Positions 33,789-45,959 of a DNA stretch of 64,000 bases are shown here, piece by piece. Position numbers and translations under genes: made by a program. Position 1 is the first letter of the stretch, and each line of letters starts with the position of its first letter. The DNA comes from Sphingomonas desiccabilis (GTDB lineage: Bacteria; Pseudomonadota; Alphaproteobacteria; Sphingomonadales; Sphingomonadaceae), in NCBI RefSeq assembly GCF_004135605.1, contig NZ_SDPT01000002.1, forward strand, positions 186,001 to 250,000, given 5' to 3'. The notes under the pieces are model-generated. The model had not been told where the DNA came from and did not search any database. It saw only the letters and a program-made list of their open reading frames with translations.

Positions 33789-34613
33789 TCAGGGCCGGTC
33801 GAAGTCCGTGGCGATCGTGATGTCGCGCCACGCGTCGATATCGCTGCGGAAAGCAGCCAGCTTCCGCTCGGCGATCGCGTGCGCGGCCGGGCCAAGCGGC
33901 AGATGAAGTGGGGCGTCTTCGGCATCGACGGCCTTCAGGATCACCGCGACGGCCCTGTCGGGATCGCCTGACTGGTTCCCGTTGTTGCTTTCGCGATAGA
34001 GCCTGCGCGAACTCGCGGCGTATTCCGGCATCTCGTTGGCCACCATCGTGATCGAACGGCCGAGGAATTCGGTGCGGAACGGGCCCGGCTCGACGATCAG
34101 GACGCGAATGCCGAACGGCTTGAGCTCGCCGGCGAGCGCTTCGGAAATCCCTTCCACGGCAAACTTCGCGGCGTGGTAATAGCCGCCACCGCCGCGGCCC
34201 TCGATGCCTGCACCGGACGACATGTTGACGATCGTTCCGCCCGAGCGTCGCAGGACGGGCAGGGCGGCTCTGGTGGTTTCGATCAGTCCGAAGACGTTCA
34301 CCTCGAACATTGCCCGATACTCTTCGGGCGTGCCTTCTTCGATCGCGCCGAACAGTCCGTAGCCCGCATTGTTCACCAGCACGTCGAACCCGCCGAAGGT
34401 TTCGACGGCCTTTGCAACCACCGCCTTGGCCGCTGCCGCATCGGTCACGTCGAGCGGCAAGGTGATCATGCGACCGGCGAATGGTGCGGCCATCTCTTCG
34501 ATTGTGGTGACATTGCGGGCCGTCGCGATGACCCGATCGCCGCGCTGTGCAGCCGCAAGCGCAAGCCGCTGTCCAAAGCCGCTTGAGCAGCCCGTGATGA
34601 GCCAGGTTTTCAT
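33789..34613 (-). CDS. SDR-family oxidoreductase
   Basis: A 274-residue classical SDR. Cofactor motif ITGCSSGFGQRLALAA, NNAG in LVNNAGYGLFGA, Ser region VNMSSGAGIEG and the YxxxK pair in GYYHAAKFAVEG are intact. The GCSSGFG start and the C-terminal PDRAVAVILKAVDAEDAP segment belong to the subgroup often annotated as retinol dehydrogenase-like oxidoreductases. It is 29 bases after the previous SDR gene and 51 before the hydrolase. A paralogue of the same subgroup is at 44050-44796. Confidence 0.92.
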   Translation of the reverse strand: MKTWLITGCSSGFGQRLALAAAQRGDRVIATARNVTTIEEMAAPFAGRMITLPLDVTDAAAAKAVVAKAVETFGGFDVLVNNAGYGLFGAIEEGTPEEYRAMFEVNVFGLIETTRAALPVLRRSGGTIVNMSSGAGIEGRGGGGYYHAAKFAVEGISEALAGELKPFGIRVLIVEPGPFRTEFLGRSITMVANEMPEYAASSRRLYRESNNGNQSGDPDRAVAVILKAVDAEDAPLHLPLGPAAHAIAERKLAAFRSDIDAWRDITIATDFDRP

Positions 34614-34642
34614 CGAACTTCCTCCAGCTGGTTTCCAGGCAA

Positions 34643-35371
34643 TCAGAGTGAAAGCCGCGGGCAGGCCGCGAAGCCGCCGTCGATCGTATGCATGGCGCCC
34701 GTGATCCCGCGCGCCTGCGGACCGGCGAAATAGAGCGCCAGGCTCGCGACCTCGTCGGCGGTGCCGTAGCGCTTGATCGCCATCGGCCCGAGCATGCCGG
34801 CAGCGCGCGGACCGTCGGCCGGGTTCATGTCGGTGTCGGTAGGGCCGGGCTGGATCACGTTGATCGTGATGTCGCGCGGACCCAGGTCGCGTGCCAGACC
34901 GCGTGCCATGCCCTGCATCGCCGCCTTGGTGAGCACATAGGCGGCAAGACCGGGGAACGGCATGCTGTCGGCGGTGTCGGATCCGATGACGAGGATGCGC
35001 CCGCCCTCGGGCATCCGGCGCGACGCCTCCACGCTGCCGAAATAGGCACCCCGCACATTGACGTCGATCATGCGGTCGACCGCATCGGCATCGAGCGTCA
35101 GCGGATCGCCGAACACCAGCAGACCGGCATTGTAGACGAAGATGTCGATGGGGCCGGCCTCACGGATTGCGTTGATCAGCTCGTCGCGCGCTCCCGCGTC
35201 CGCCCGGAGCGCCCGTGCGCCCGTTCCGGTAGCGAGCTTGTCGGCAGCGCCAGCGGAAGCGGCGTATGTGAACGTCACGGTAGCCCCGGCAGCGGCGAAG
35301 TGCCGCACGATCGCGGCGCCGATGCCGCGGCTTCCATCAACGACGAATACTTTGCGATCAGAGAATTCCAT
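34643..35371 (-). CDS. SDR-family oxidoreductase (3-oxoacyl-ACP-reductase-like)
   Basis: A 242-residue SDR with VDGSRGIGAAIVRHF as cofactor loop (VDG replaces the common TGG), YNAG in place of NNAG (FVYNAGLLVFG), Ser region LVIGSDTAD and YxxxK in AYVLTKAAMQG. The IQPGPTDTDMNPADG block is nearly shared with the SDR at 48674, so the two are close paralogues. It lies 74 bases after EthD in a five-gene unit. Substrate unknown. Confidence 0.9.
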   Translation of the reverse strand: MEFSDRKVFVVDGSRGIGAAIVRHFAAAGATVTFTYAASAGAADKLATGTGARALRADAGARDELINAIREAGPIDIFVYNAGLLVFGDPLTLDADAVDRMIDVNVRGAYFGSVEASRRMPEGGRILVIGSDTADSMPFPGLAAYVLTKAAMQGMARGLARDLGPRDITINVIQPGPTDTDMNPADGPRAAGMLGPMAIKRYGTADEVASLALYFAGPQARGITGAMHTIDGGFAACPRLSL

Positions 35372-35445
35372 CGCTTATGTCCTGCGTTTGAAGAGAAGAA
35401 GTTGGTCAGCGAGGGCCGTTCGCTCTCGCTTTGCCCGACACGCGA

Positions 35446-35745
35446 TCAGAGTGGAGTGCTCAGCGCCCGAGACACGAAAGCATCGGTGAAGCAGGAAACA
35501 TCGGCCATCACGGCCGCCGCCTCGGCCGATGCGAGGGCGGCGTGGAGCGCGTCCACGTCGCGGAACCGGTAGATGCCGACGGATACGTCCGTGGCATTGA
35601 GATCCCGAGGAAAGTAGGCGGAGGCGCTTTCCAGCCCATGCCGCTGCCAGCAGGCAAGCGCTAAGGGTAGGTGGACATCGACGTAGTGGTCGCGATCGAA
35701 GTAGGTGCCGCCGCTGCACGTCACGATCAAGGTTGCCTGTGCCAT
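35446..35745 (-). CDS. EthD-family protein
   Basis: A 99-residue ferredoxin-fold protein of the EthD/dabb type: FDRDHYVDVHLPLALACWQRHGL carries the conserved His in the Y-x-x-x-HxPLA motif, and YRFRDVDALHAALASAEAAAVMADV is the usual second half. EthD-like proteins often assist oxidation or decarboxylation of small aromatic or lactone substrates. It is first in a minus-strand unit of catabolic enzymes; ATG 35745 is followed by MAQATLIV, the typical opening strand. Confidence 0.88.
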   Translation of the reverse strand: MAQATLIVTCSGGTYFDRDHYVDVHLPLALACWQRHGLESASAYFPRDLNATDVSVGIYRFRDVDALHAALASAEAAAVMADVSCFTDAFVSRALSTPL

Positions 35746-36150
35746 GAGCGAGCATCTGGGCCGATCAACAATTATCGTAAACTTACAGGTTTGAACCCTA
35801 TCCGTTCAGTTTTGTTAGAAGAACACCCGGCCCTTCGCCGGCTTTCACCTCTGTGATCGTGAGCGGCGAACGGCGACGCGGCAGCTACGCTCTTTGTGTG
35901 CTCTGCCGTCGGCCGAGGCCCTGATTTGCGGGCGAAAGACGCTCATCAAGCAGACTTCTAGCGGTGAGCCTATCGCACGCCCGCTTTTCGGGGCCGGGTG
36001 GCACCAACATCATCAACTCATGCGGGAGACGATGCTCAGGAGTGGCGCCTTACGCCAGCTATCCGCACGAAGTCCCTGATAGCTGCGAGTCGGGAACGTC
36101 CCCAATATGCGCCGTACGCGACCACGGGATCGCATCTTGAAAGCGGCCGC
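35746..36150. other. Non-coding stretch with a possible operator upstream of ethD
   Basis: 405 bases with no convincing gene. It should hold the promoter of the minus-strand EthD unit. An imperfect inverted repeat AAACTTACAGG (35779-35789) with CCGTTCAGTTT (35802-35812), 8 of 11 pairs, lies about 35-70 bases upstream of the ethD start and may be an operator. The rest is lower in GC than the genes on either side. Confidence 0.4.
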
Positions 36151-36360
36151 TTAAAAGCGCGCGGGGGGGATCGCCACGGGCGCATGCGGAAGTCCGATCG
36201 CTTGAGCCCAGCCGCGGACAGCGTCGATCGTCCTGCCCAATTCGCCCGCGAGTTCCGCGGTCAGGCGCCCTTCGGCCAGGCCGGCCCGGAGGGCAGCGTC
36301 ATCCTTCTCTGTCCAGGGTAGTGCAAACTTGGTCTTACTCGTGCCCTCGTCTTCAGGCAT
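36151..36360 (-). CDS. Small SANT/Myb-like helix-turn-helix protein
   Basis: A 69-residue protein. After a short acidic start (MPEDEGTSK) it reads LPWTEKDDAALRAGLAEGRLTAELAGELGRTIDAVRGWAQAIGL, a three-helix SANT/Myb-like fold with the Trp spacing used for DNA binding. ATG 36360 (M of MPEDEG) overlaps the end of the CDF frame by eight bases; an upstream start at 36402 is possible but adds CDF-overlapping sequence. It is last of the metal-resistance run and may be a small regulator; no other evidence of function. Confidence 0.6.
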   Translation of the reverse strand: MPEDEGTSKTKFALPWTEKDDAALRAGLAEGRLTAELAGELGRTIDAVRGWAQAIGLPHAPVAIPPARF

Positions 36361-37256
36361 GAAGGTGATCGCTTTCGCGGCAAGCCTCGCCCAGACCCTC
36401 AATCTGAATTGTCACGTGCTCAATGCCGAAGCGATCTCGAATCATGTTCGCGACGGCCCCGCGCACGACGTCGCCGTCCGCTGCTGCGGCCAACGTCACG
36501 TGCATCGTGCAGCTGACGTCGTCGTTCGACATCGACCAGATGCGCAAGTCGTGCAGGCCCGCGACGCCCGGAACGGCGGCGATTGCCGACCGAACGTCCT
36601 TAAGCGCGCCCCCCTCGGTACGCCCTCGAGCAGCACGTTCGTCGTGTCGCGCAGCAGGACCCAAGTCCCTGGCAGCACCCACAGGCCGATCGCCACGGCG
36701 ACGATCGGGTCGATCCACGTCCAGCCGGTGAACTTGATGGCGAGCGCGCCGATGATGACGCCGACCGACCCAATCATGTCCGCCCACACCTCGAGATAGG
36801 CGCCCTTTACGTTGAAGCTGCCGTCCTTCCCGCCGGTCAGCAGCCGCATCGAGATCAGGTTCAGACCAGGCCAACCGCCGCGACGATCAGCATGCCCCAC
36901 GACTGCACCGGCTCGGGATCGGTGAAGCGCTGGATTGCCTCGACAAAGACGTAGATCGCGATGCCGAACAGCAGGATCGCCTTGAACGCGGCGGCCAGGA
37001 TCTCGAAGCGCCGGTAGCCGAAGGTGCGACGGACGTCCGGCGGGCGCTGCCCGATCCGGATGGCCATGAGCGCGATGACTAGCGCGGCGACGTCGGTGAG
37101 CATGTGGGCGTCGTCCGACACAGCGCGAGGCTGTTGAACACGAAGCCCCCCACGACCTCGGCCACCAGGTAGGTGGACGTGAGCGCGAGCGCCCAACCGA
37201 GCATCTTCGCGTTCGCCCCCGCGGTATGGTCGTGTGAATGGCCCCCAGGGCCGTGG

Positions 37257-37267
<11 letters not shown>
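36353..37267 (-). pseudogene. CDF (CzcD-like) cation efflux transporter with three frameshifts
   Basis: The gene encodes a cation-diffusion facilitator in four pieces that lie in different frames but in perfect order: MAHDHGPGGHSHDH...FVFNSLAL (from 37267), then SDDAHMLTDVAALVIALMA...MLIVAAVGLV (to about 36870), then LNLISMRLLTGG...RDTTNVLLEGVPRG (to about 36620), then LKDVRSAIAAVPG...IQIEGLGEAC (to 36353). Each junction (about 37122, 36868, 36615) is explained by one missing base. The His-rich N-terminus and metal motif HMLTD are intact; the second site reads EVWAD instead of the common HxxxD. It starts 11 bases before the czcA stop. Unless these are sequencing errors the transporter is dead. 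Confidence 0.9.
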
Positions 37268-40487
<3,220 letters not shown>

Positions 40488-40490
40488 GGG

Positions 40491-41642
40491 TCAGTCCTCG
40501 TGCTCGGCCTCGCCCTTTCCGAGCTCGGCCTTGAGGGTGAAGGAGTTGGTGGACGCGATGCGTTCGCCACCGTTGAGACCGGCCCTGACCACGACCTGGC
40601 CGCCGTTGCGCCGGCCGAGCGTCACCGGGACGGCCTTGAAGCCGGTCGCGGCGCGAACGAAGACGTGCGGTTTGTCCTCGATCATCTGGACGGCCGCCCA
40701 CGGCACCGCGACGGCCCGGTCGCCGCCTGCCGGCACGATGATCGACGCGTTGACCGTCTCGCCCATGCGCCAGGTGTTGCCGCCGTTGTCGAGGGTCGCG
40801 ATGACCGGCACCAGTCGCGTCGTCTCGTCGAGGACCGGCGACACGAACGTGACCCTTGCGGCCTGCCGACGCCCGGGACCCGTGACCTCGACCTGGGCAC
40901 CGGGCTGCACGCGTCCGGCATCCGCCGGCAGCAGCGACATTGCGACCGAGACCTTGGAGAGGTTGGCGATGCGGAACAGCTCCGCGTCGGCGGCCACCGT
41001 CTGGCCGAGCGTCGCCGAGCGGGCGATCACCTGCCCCGAGATGGGGGATCGCACGGTGACGCGGTTGAGCGCGCCGCCGCCTCCGCCCGTAGCGGCGAGC
41101 TGCTGCTGCGCGAGGCGGAGCGCGATGTTGGCCTCGGTCGCTGCCGTGCGGGCTGCGATCAGGTCCTGCTCCGGCGACACCCGCTCAGCGAACAGGCGCT
41201 GCTCGCGGCGGAGATTGGACTGTGCCAGCGCCGCGCGGGCGCGCACCGCCTCGATCTCGCCCTTCAGCGATGCCGCCTCGCGGCTCTCGATCACGGCGAG
41301 CACGTCGCCGCGTCCTACCGGCTGACCGAGGTTCCTGGTCAGCGACACGAGCCGCCCGCCGAGCGCGGCGGACGCGACCTGCACGCCCTGGGGATCGCCC
41401 TCGATGGCGGCGCTCACCTCGATGGCGCCGGCGACGCCGCCGACCGTCGGCCGGACGACCTCGATGCCCGCTTCGGTGATCTGCTGCTGGGTGAGCGTGA
41501 CCACGCCTTCCTCGGCGTGGACTTCCTCGGCTGCGTGCTCGTCGGCGGCGTTCTCGGCCGGCGCTTCGGTGCCGCCGCCACAGCCGGCGAGCGTCAGTGC
41601 TAGGGTCGCGGGGACCAGCGCCCGCAGGATGGTCTTCTTCAT
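40491..41642 (-). CDS. czcB: CzcB-type RND membrane-fusion lipoprotein
   Basis: A 383-residue periplasmic adaptor. The signal sequence ends with the lipobox TLAGC (Cys about 22), so it is probably lipid-anchored. A short His/Glu-rich segment (EHAAEEVHAEEG) follows and may bind metal. The adaptor core has VTLTQQQITEAGIEVV, the beta-barrel/lipoyl halves (GRLVSLTRNLGQPVGRGDVLAVIESRE and VRSPISGQVIARSATLGQTV) and the coiled-coil hairpin between them. The ATG overlaps the czcC stop. It links CzcA to the outer-membrane factor. Confidence 0.92.
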   Translation of the reverse strand: MKKTILRALVPATLALTLAGCGGGTEAPAENAADEHAAEEVHAEEGVVTLTQQQITEAGIEVVRPTVGGVAGAIEVSAAIEGDPQGVQVASAALGGRLVSLTRNLGQPVGRGDVLAVIESREAASLKGEIEAVRARAALAQSNLRREQRLFAERVSPEQDLIAARTAATEANIALRLAQQQLAATGGGGGALNRVTVRSPISGQVIARSATLGQTVAADAELFRIANLSKVSVAMSLLPADAGRVQPGAQVEVTGPGRRQAARVTFVSPVLDETTRLVPVIATLDNGGNTWRMGETVNASIIVPAGGDRAVAVPWAAVQMIEDKPHVFVRAATGFKAVPVTLGRRNGGQVVVRAGLNGGERIASTNSFTLKAELGKGEAEHED

Positions 41643-42898
41643 GGCTGGACTTCCGTGTTGGCGTGCGCGCGGGCGGTGAGCCGCTCCAGGCGCGCCTCGG
41701 CGTCGTGATAGGCGGCGAGCGCGTCGATGGCGGCCGAGCGGGTCTGCGCGAGCGTGCGTTCCGCATCGAGCAGGTCGAGCTGGCCGAACTTGCCCTCGCG
41801 GTAGCCGATGCGGGCGATGCGGGTGGCCTCCTGAGCCGCCGCGAGTGCAGGGCCGTTTACCGCTCGCGCGTTCGCCTCCGCGTGGGCGAGGTCGGTTTCC
41901 GCCGTGGCGATCGCCCGCTGCGCGTCGAGCAGCGCGACCCGCCGCAGCGCCTCGGCCTGCTCCCCCTGCGCCCGGGCGGCGTCGATGCCGGCGCGGCCGT
42001 TGTTGAACAGCGGAATGGGCAGGCTGACGCCGAACACCGCCGCCACGTCGTTGGTGGCCTCCAGCCGGCGGACACCTGCGCTCAGCGTCAGGTCCGGGAC
42101 CCGCTGGCTTCGGGCCAGTCGCACCTGGGCGTTGGCCGTCGCGACCTCCGCCTCCGCGGCGGCCAGGGCCAGCGTTCCTTCCGGACCGGCGGGAAGCCGC
42201 GGGCGGGCGCCGACCCTGTCGAACCAGCCGAGGTCGAGCCCGGCGGGGTCGCGCCCGATTAGGCGGGCCACGTTGGCGCGCGCGAGCGTCACCGCCCGCT
42301 CGGACTGTGCAAGCGCCGTGTCCGCGTTGATGCGCACGACGTCGGCGCGCTGTTCCTCGAGCGGCGACGCCCGGCCGGCGCGGACGCGCACGTTCGCGGC
42401 CCTCAGTCCCTCCGTGGCGATGCGCTGCTGGTCGCGCGCGATCAGCAGCCGGCGTTCGGACGCCACCGCCTCGTTGTAGGCCTGGGTGACGCGGAGCCTG
42501 AGATCGGCACGGGCCGTTACGGCCGCCAGTCGCGCACGGGCGGTCTGCGTGTCCGCCACTGCGATCCGCGCGGAGCGCTTGCCGCCGAGCTCCAGCGGCA
42601 GCGACATGCCGACGGTCGTCTCGGCGCCGCGGATGCCGCTGTAGGCGCCCGTGCCGACAACGTTCTCGACCTCGACGTTGACCGAGGGGTTGGGCCGCTG
42701 CCCGGCTACGCGGCGCTGGGCCTCCGCGGCCCTTACCCCGGCGTCGGCCGCCCTGATCCCCGGCGCATTGGCGCCGGCGAGGTCAAGCGCCTGTTCAAGC
42801 GTGAGCCCATCCTGCGCGGTCGCCGGTGGACTGGTCTGCGCCTGCGCGGACGATGCGCAGACGGATGCGGCCAGCGAGGCCGCGATGATGCGATGCAT
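41639..42898 (-). CDS. czcC: CzcC-type TolC-family outer-membrane factor
   Basis: A 419-residue outer-membrane efflux channel. A signal peptide (about 1-20, ASSAQAQ) precedes two homologous OEP repeats; LTLEQALDLAGANAPGIRAADAGVRAAEAQRRVAG opens the first helical hairpin and LSAGVRRLEATNDVAAVFGVSLPIPLFN the second beta segment. ATG 42898 (MHRIIAAS) is chosen over an upstream frame extension. It is the second gene of the operon, after a small His-rich exported protein, and its stop overlaps the czcB ATG. Confidence 0.92.
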   Translation of the reverse strand: MHRIIAASLAASVCASSAQAQTSPPATAQDGLTLEQALDLAGANAPGIRAADAGVRAAEAQRRVAGQRPNPSVNVEVENVVGTGAYSGIRGAETTVGMSLPLELGGKRSARIAVADTQTARARLAAVTARADLRLRVTQAYNEAVASERRLLIARDQQRIATEGLRAANVRVRAGRASPLEEQRADVVRINADTALAQSERAVTLARANVARLIGRDPAGLDLGWFDRVGARPRLPAGPEGTLALAAAEAEVATANAQVRLARSQRVPDLTLSAGVRRLEATNDVAAVFGVSLPIPLFNNGRAGIDAARAQGEQAEALRRVALLDAQRAIATAETDLAHAEANARAVNGPALAAAQEATRIARIGYREGKFGQLDLLDAERTLAQTRSAAIDALAAYHDAEARLERLTARAHANTEVQP

Positions 42899-42952
42899 GT
42901 GTTGCTCCTGACGTGGGATGACGGCCGCCAAGGTCCGGCGGCGCGGCGCACG

Positions 42953-43279
42953 TCAGGCGATCGGCGGTCTCAGCGTGGAGTCGGGCTGGACCATGGCGAG
43001 TTCGGCGCTGTCGTCAGCCACGTGATCGCCGCTGCTCGTCGGCGGGACGGCGTGCGTGACCCGGTCGAGCGGAGCGGCGACATGGTGGCCGTGGCAGCCC
43101 CCATGGTGGTGGGGATAGCCCTTCTCGGAGTCGGCGGGCACCTGGTCGGCGTCGCCATCGACGTGACCGGCGACCGCGGTCGCTTCGACACCCGGGATGC
43201 ACATCTGCTCGTTCGCGTGCGCGGCCACACCCAGACCCATGGAGGCTAGGAGCGCGAGGCCGATCAGGAAGCGCAGCAT
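42953..43279 (-). CDS. Small His-rich exported protein heading the czc operon
   Basis: A 108-residue exported protein. A signal peptide (about 1-22, GLGVAAHA) is followed by NEQMCIPGVEATAVAGHVDGDAD and a His cluster (YPHHHGGCHGHHV) that could bind Zn, Co or Cd in the periplasm. Comparable small proteins often lead czc operons in sphingomonads and other proteobacteria, and I take it as a metal-binding accessory or sensor. ATG 43279 (MLRFLIGLAL) is used; the longer frame from 43441 overlaps the MerR fragment on the other strand. The czcC start lies 54 bases downstream. Confidence 0.75.
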   Translation of the reverse strand: MLRFLIGLALLASMGLGVAAHANEQMCIPGVEATAVAGHVDGDADQVPADSEKGYPHHHGGCHGHHVAAPLDRVTHAVPPTSSGDHVADDSAELAMVQPDSTLRPPIA

Positions 43280-43307
43280 GCGTGACACGAGGGACGCCTT
43301 AGCATCA

Positions 43308-43469
43308 TCTGACCGGCATGCCAGCGACGGAGCGGCGCATCCGCGCGAGGTCGACCGCAAGATCGCTGACCTGCAGGTACTGAGGCGCGAGCTCTCGGCA
43401 ATCATCGCTAGTACCGGTGGCACCTTCCGCGAGTGCCGCATTTTGGAGGCGTTCGCGGACGGCAGTTAG
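43308..43469 (+). pseudogene. 3' fragment of a MerR-family metal regulator
   Basis: About 53 codons match the C-terminus of MerR-type metal regulators: EVDRKIADLQVLRRELSAIIAS is the dimerisation helix and FRECRILEAFADGS the usual end with its conserved Cys. The DNA-binding half is absent, and upstream sequence on this strand overlaps the divergent His-rich gene. It is therefore a 5'-truncated remnant of the regulator that once stood next to the czc operon. Confidence 0.75.
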
Positions 43470-43658
43470 CGAACTTCCTGCACTTGAAAGCGGACTGGCA
43501 GAAAAGTCCCCAATCCGAGCCGTGCCGACGTGCTGGTTGGCCTCGTCCAAACCGTCAATCCGATCAGATGAACGAGCGGCAGGTATCGGGCAGCTGAAAA
43601 AGGCGCGTGAATGGCTGGGATTGGGTCCTCCCCTCCGCGTGGGGTCAGGCAGCGTTGG

Positions 43659-43940
43659 TCAGCCGACCTCCATCCCTTTCCAGAACGCGATGCGGCTTTG
43701 GATCTGCTCTGCGTCCGGCTTCGGCACGGGATGATACCAGGCAGCGTCAGTATTGACCGAAACACTGACGCTAAGGTTGTGACAATGAGCTGTGCCCTTC
43801 CATGAGCAGATCGTCGTCGTGCTGCTCGGCGTAAGCGCCGTCGCGCTCACAGCACCTGCCGGAAAGTAGTGTTTCCTTCCACCGTGACAGTCTCGTCGCT
43901 GCGGACGATCAACGCCTCGTTCCATCGAGCATCCACCATC
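43659..43940 (-). pseudogene. DUF427 family protein, frameshifted
   Basis: A small DUF427 protein of about 93 residues. The first frame from ATG 43940 gives MVDARWNEALIVRSDETVTVEG, the typical opening. The remainder, HYFPAGAV, LTPSSTTTICSWKGTAHCHNLSV and DAAWYHPVPKPDAEQIQSRIAFWKGMEV, is in another frame. One missing base near 43870-43873 joins them. Function of the family is unknown; the conserved Trp-Lys-Gly and Pro-Lys-Pro blocks are intact. Confidence 0.82.
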
Positions 43941-44049
43941 ACGCACCTCCAGCGAGGTCCATAAGGCGCAGCGGCGGTGTCAGCCATCAAGGGTGGCACG
44001 CATCGGCCGGTGCAGCGGGCCCACAAACTCGCGGGCCCGTCCGCTTGCT

Positions 44050-44796
44050 TTAGGCCCCTTGCGACCAGGCGACCGCGTCTGCACCTGCCGGCAGGTGCAT
44101 CGGCGTGCTCACGTCAGTTACCGCCTGCCAAACCGCGTCCGCGACGTCCCCGGAGGAGGTGGTCGGTCCTGTGTCCTGCTGCCAGCCGGCCATGACCTGC
44201 TCGACCAAAGGCTGATACGGTTCGGGAAACCCGCCGGTCATCGCTGCACGGGCGTTCTCTCCAAAGCGCGTTGTCGGCGCGCGGCCCGGTAGCACAACGC
44301 GCACGCGCACGTTGAACGGCTCGAGCTCAAGCGCGACGCTGTCGGAGAAGGCGTTCACGGCGGCCTTGCTTGCGGTGTAGACCGACAGCAGCGGCAGCGG
44401 CCGATAGGTCACGGACGAGGTGACGTTGACGACAACTCCGTCGCGCCGCTCGCGCATCTGCGGCAGCACCGCCTGCATCATCGCGATGGTACCAAGCGTG
44501 TTGGTCTCAAGGATGTGCCGAGCCGCTTCGATCGGCGTGCCCTCCAGCGCGTTGAGAAAGCCGATGCCGGCATTGTTGACGAGCGCGTCGATCGGTCCTG
44601 CCGCTTCGACAACCTCGGCGATGCTGTCGGCACTTGTCACATCGAGCGGCAGCACCCGCACACGCTCGGAGGTGGGTAATACGTCCACGCGCGGAGCCCG
44701 CATGGTCGCAACCACGTCCCACTCACGGGAAGCGAAATGACGGGCGATTTCCAGCCCGAAGCCCGAGGAACATCCGGTGATCAATATGGTCGGCAT
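44050..44796 (-). CDS. SDR-family oxidoreductase
   Basis: A 248-residue SDR. ITGCSSGFGLEIARHFA (cofactor), LVNNAGIGFLNALEGTP (NNAG), VNVTSSVTYRPLP (Ser) and VYTASKAAVNAFSD (YxxxK) are all present. ATG 44796 (MPTILITG) is the usual start for the group. It is divergent from an AraC-type regulator that begins 29 bases away, so this regulator very likely controls it. It is of the same subgroup as the SDR at 33789. Confidence 0.92.
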   Translation of the reverse strand: MPTILITGCSSGFGLEIARHFASREWDVVATMRAPRVDVLPTSERVRVLPLDVTSADSIAEVVEAAGPIDALVNNAGIGFLNALEGTPIEAARHILETNTLGTIAMMQAVLPQMRERRDGVVVNVTSSVTYRPLPLLSVYTASKAAVNAFSDSVALELEPFNVRVRVVLPGRAPTTRFGENARAAMTGGFPEPYQPLVEQVMAGWQQDTGPTTSSGDVADAVWQAVTDVSTPMHLPAGADAVAWSQGA

Positions 44797-44825
44797 ACAA
44801 GCTCCTGTCGTTAGCACGTCACCAG

Positions 44826-45845
44826 ATGGCTTCCTGTCGGGGACATGCTACGTTTGTTCGTCCGCATCTGTTTAGTGAGCGTCCAGAATTGACTGATCCT
44901 CTCGCGCAAATTGTCGGCTTACTTCAGCCCGATCTGTCCTATGCGAAGCTCGTGGAAGGAGCAGGGACATGGCGCATCCGCCGGGTAGAGGACGGTCGAG
45001 CCTTCTTCTTCGCGGCGCTCGAAGGGGGCGTGCGCCTGGACATACCAGGGCAAGCGTCGTTCTTGATCGAGAGCGGCGACTTCGTGCTGATCCCGGCCGC
45101 CTACGAATTCACCTCGTCGAGCACCACCAGCCCACCTTCGCCCGACCTCGACAGTCTGCCCGTGGAGGTAAGGCCAAACATCTTCCGGCTTGGCGACCAG
45201 GTAAACGAGCCCGATGTCCGCATGCTGGTGGGCCACTGCGCATTCGCATCGCCCGACGCTGCGTTGCTCGTGTCGCTACTACCGTCCCTAATCCATGCAC
45301 GCGGCGAGCCGCGCTTGACCACCTTGATACAGCTGGCGGTCGAGGAGTCCCGGGGCGAACGGGCAGGGCGCGACGTGGTGCTCGCCCGCTTGATGGAAGT
45401 GCTATTCATCGAGGCGCTACGCTCGTCCGGTCCGCACTGCCCGTCGGGCATCCTGCGTGGGCTCGGCGACGAGCGGGTCGCGGCGGCCATACGGGCCATC
45501 CATGAACGACCGACCGTCGCTTGGGATGTACCCGGCTTGGCCAAGATCGCAGCGATGTCGCGCTCGGTCTTTTTCGAGCGCTTTCGGCGCACCGTCGGCA
45601 TGGCGCCGATGGAGTACCTCCTGCATTGGCGCATGGTGCTCGCCAAGCGATTGCTCGACGACGGCAAGCTGAGCGTCGCCGTAATTGCCCGGCAGGTCGG
45701 CTACAGTTCGGCCAGTACCTTCAGCGTCGCCTTCTCGCGTCATGTCGGCGTTTCGCCGACCATCTACGCGCGACAAAGGCTGTTCTTCGACGTGTCCGCA
45801 CGCGACACGCTTCTCCAACATGAACCGATGTCCGCTTTCGGGTAG
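44826..45845 (+). CDS. AraC-family regulator with cupin-type sensor domain
   Basis: A 339-residue AraC/XylS regulator. The N-terminal domain (about 20-200) is a cupin_6 sensor with LVEGAGTWRIRRVEDGRAFFFAALEGGVRLDIPGQ and SGDFVLIPAAYEFTSS. The C-terminal double helix-turn-helix (about 225-320) reads DVPGLAKIAAMSRSVFFERFRRTVGMAPMEYLLHWRM and VAVIARQVGYSSASTFSVAFSRHVGVSPTIYAR. It is divergent from the SDR at 44796. ATG 44826 is used, though the first 20 residues look non-conserved and a later start near the Thr-Asp-Pro-Leu segment is possible. Confidence 0.9.
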   Translation: MASCRGHATFVRPHLFSERPELTDPLAQIVGLLQPDLSYAKLVEGAGTWRIRRVEDGRAFFFAALEGGVRLDIPGQASFLIESGDFVLIPAAYEFTSSSTTSPPSPDLDSLPVEVRPNIFRLGDQVNEPDVRMLVGHCAFASPDAALLVSLLPSLIHARGEPRLTTLIQLAVEESRGERAGRDVVLARLMEVLFIEALRSSGPHCPSGILRGLGDERVAAAIRAIHERPTVAWDVPGLAKIAAMSRSVFFERFRRTVGMAPMEYLLHWRMVLAKRLLDDGKLSVAVIARQVGYSSASTFSVAFSRHVGVSPTIYARQRLFFDVSARDTLLQHEPMSAFG

Positions 45846-45959
45846 CACTCGAGGGGTGTTAGTCGGCCGCGTTTGGGTCTGACGGAGTACCCTTACTAGG
45901 CGGCCCTTCGCGTCGGTAACGGGCAGGCTAGGCTCGCCGATCCGATGAAGTCGGTTAGG

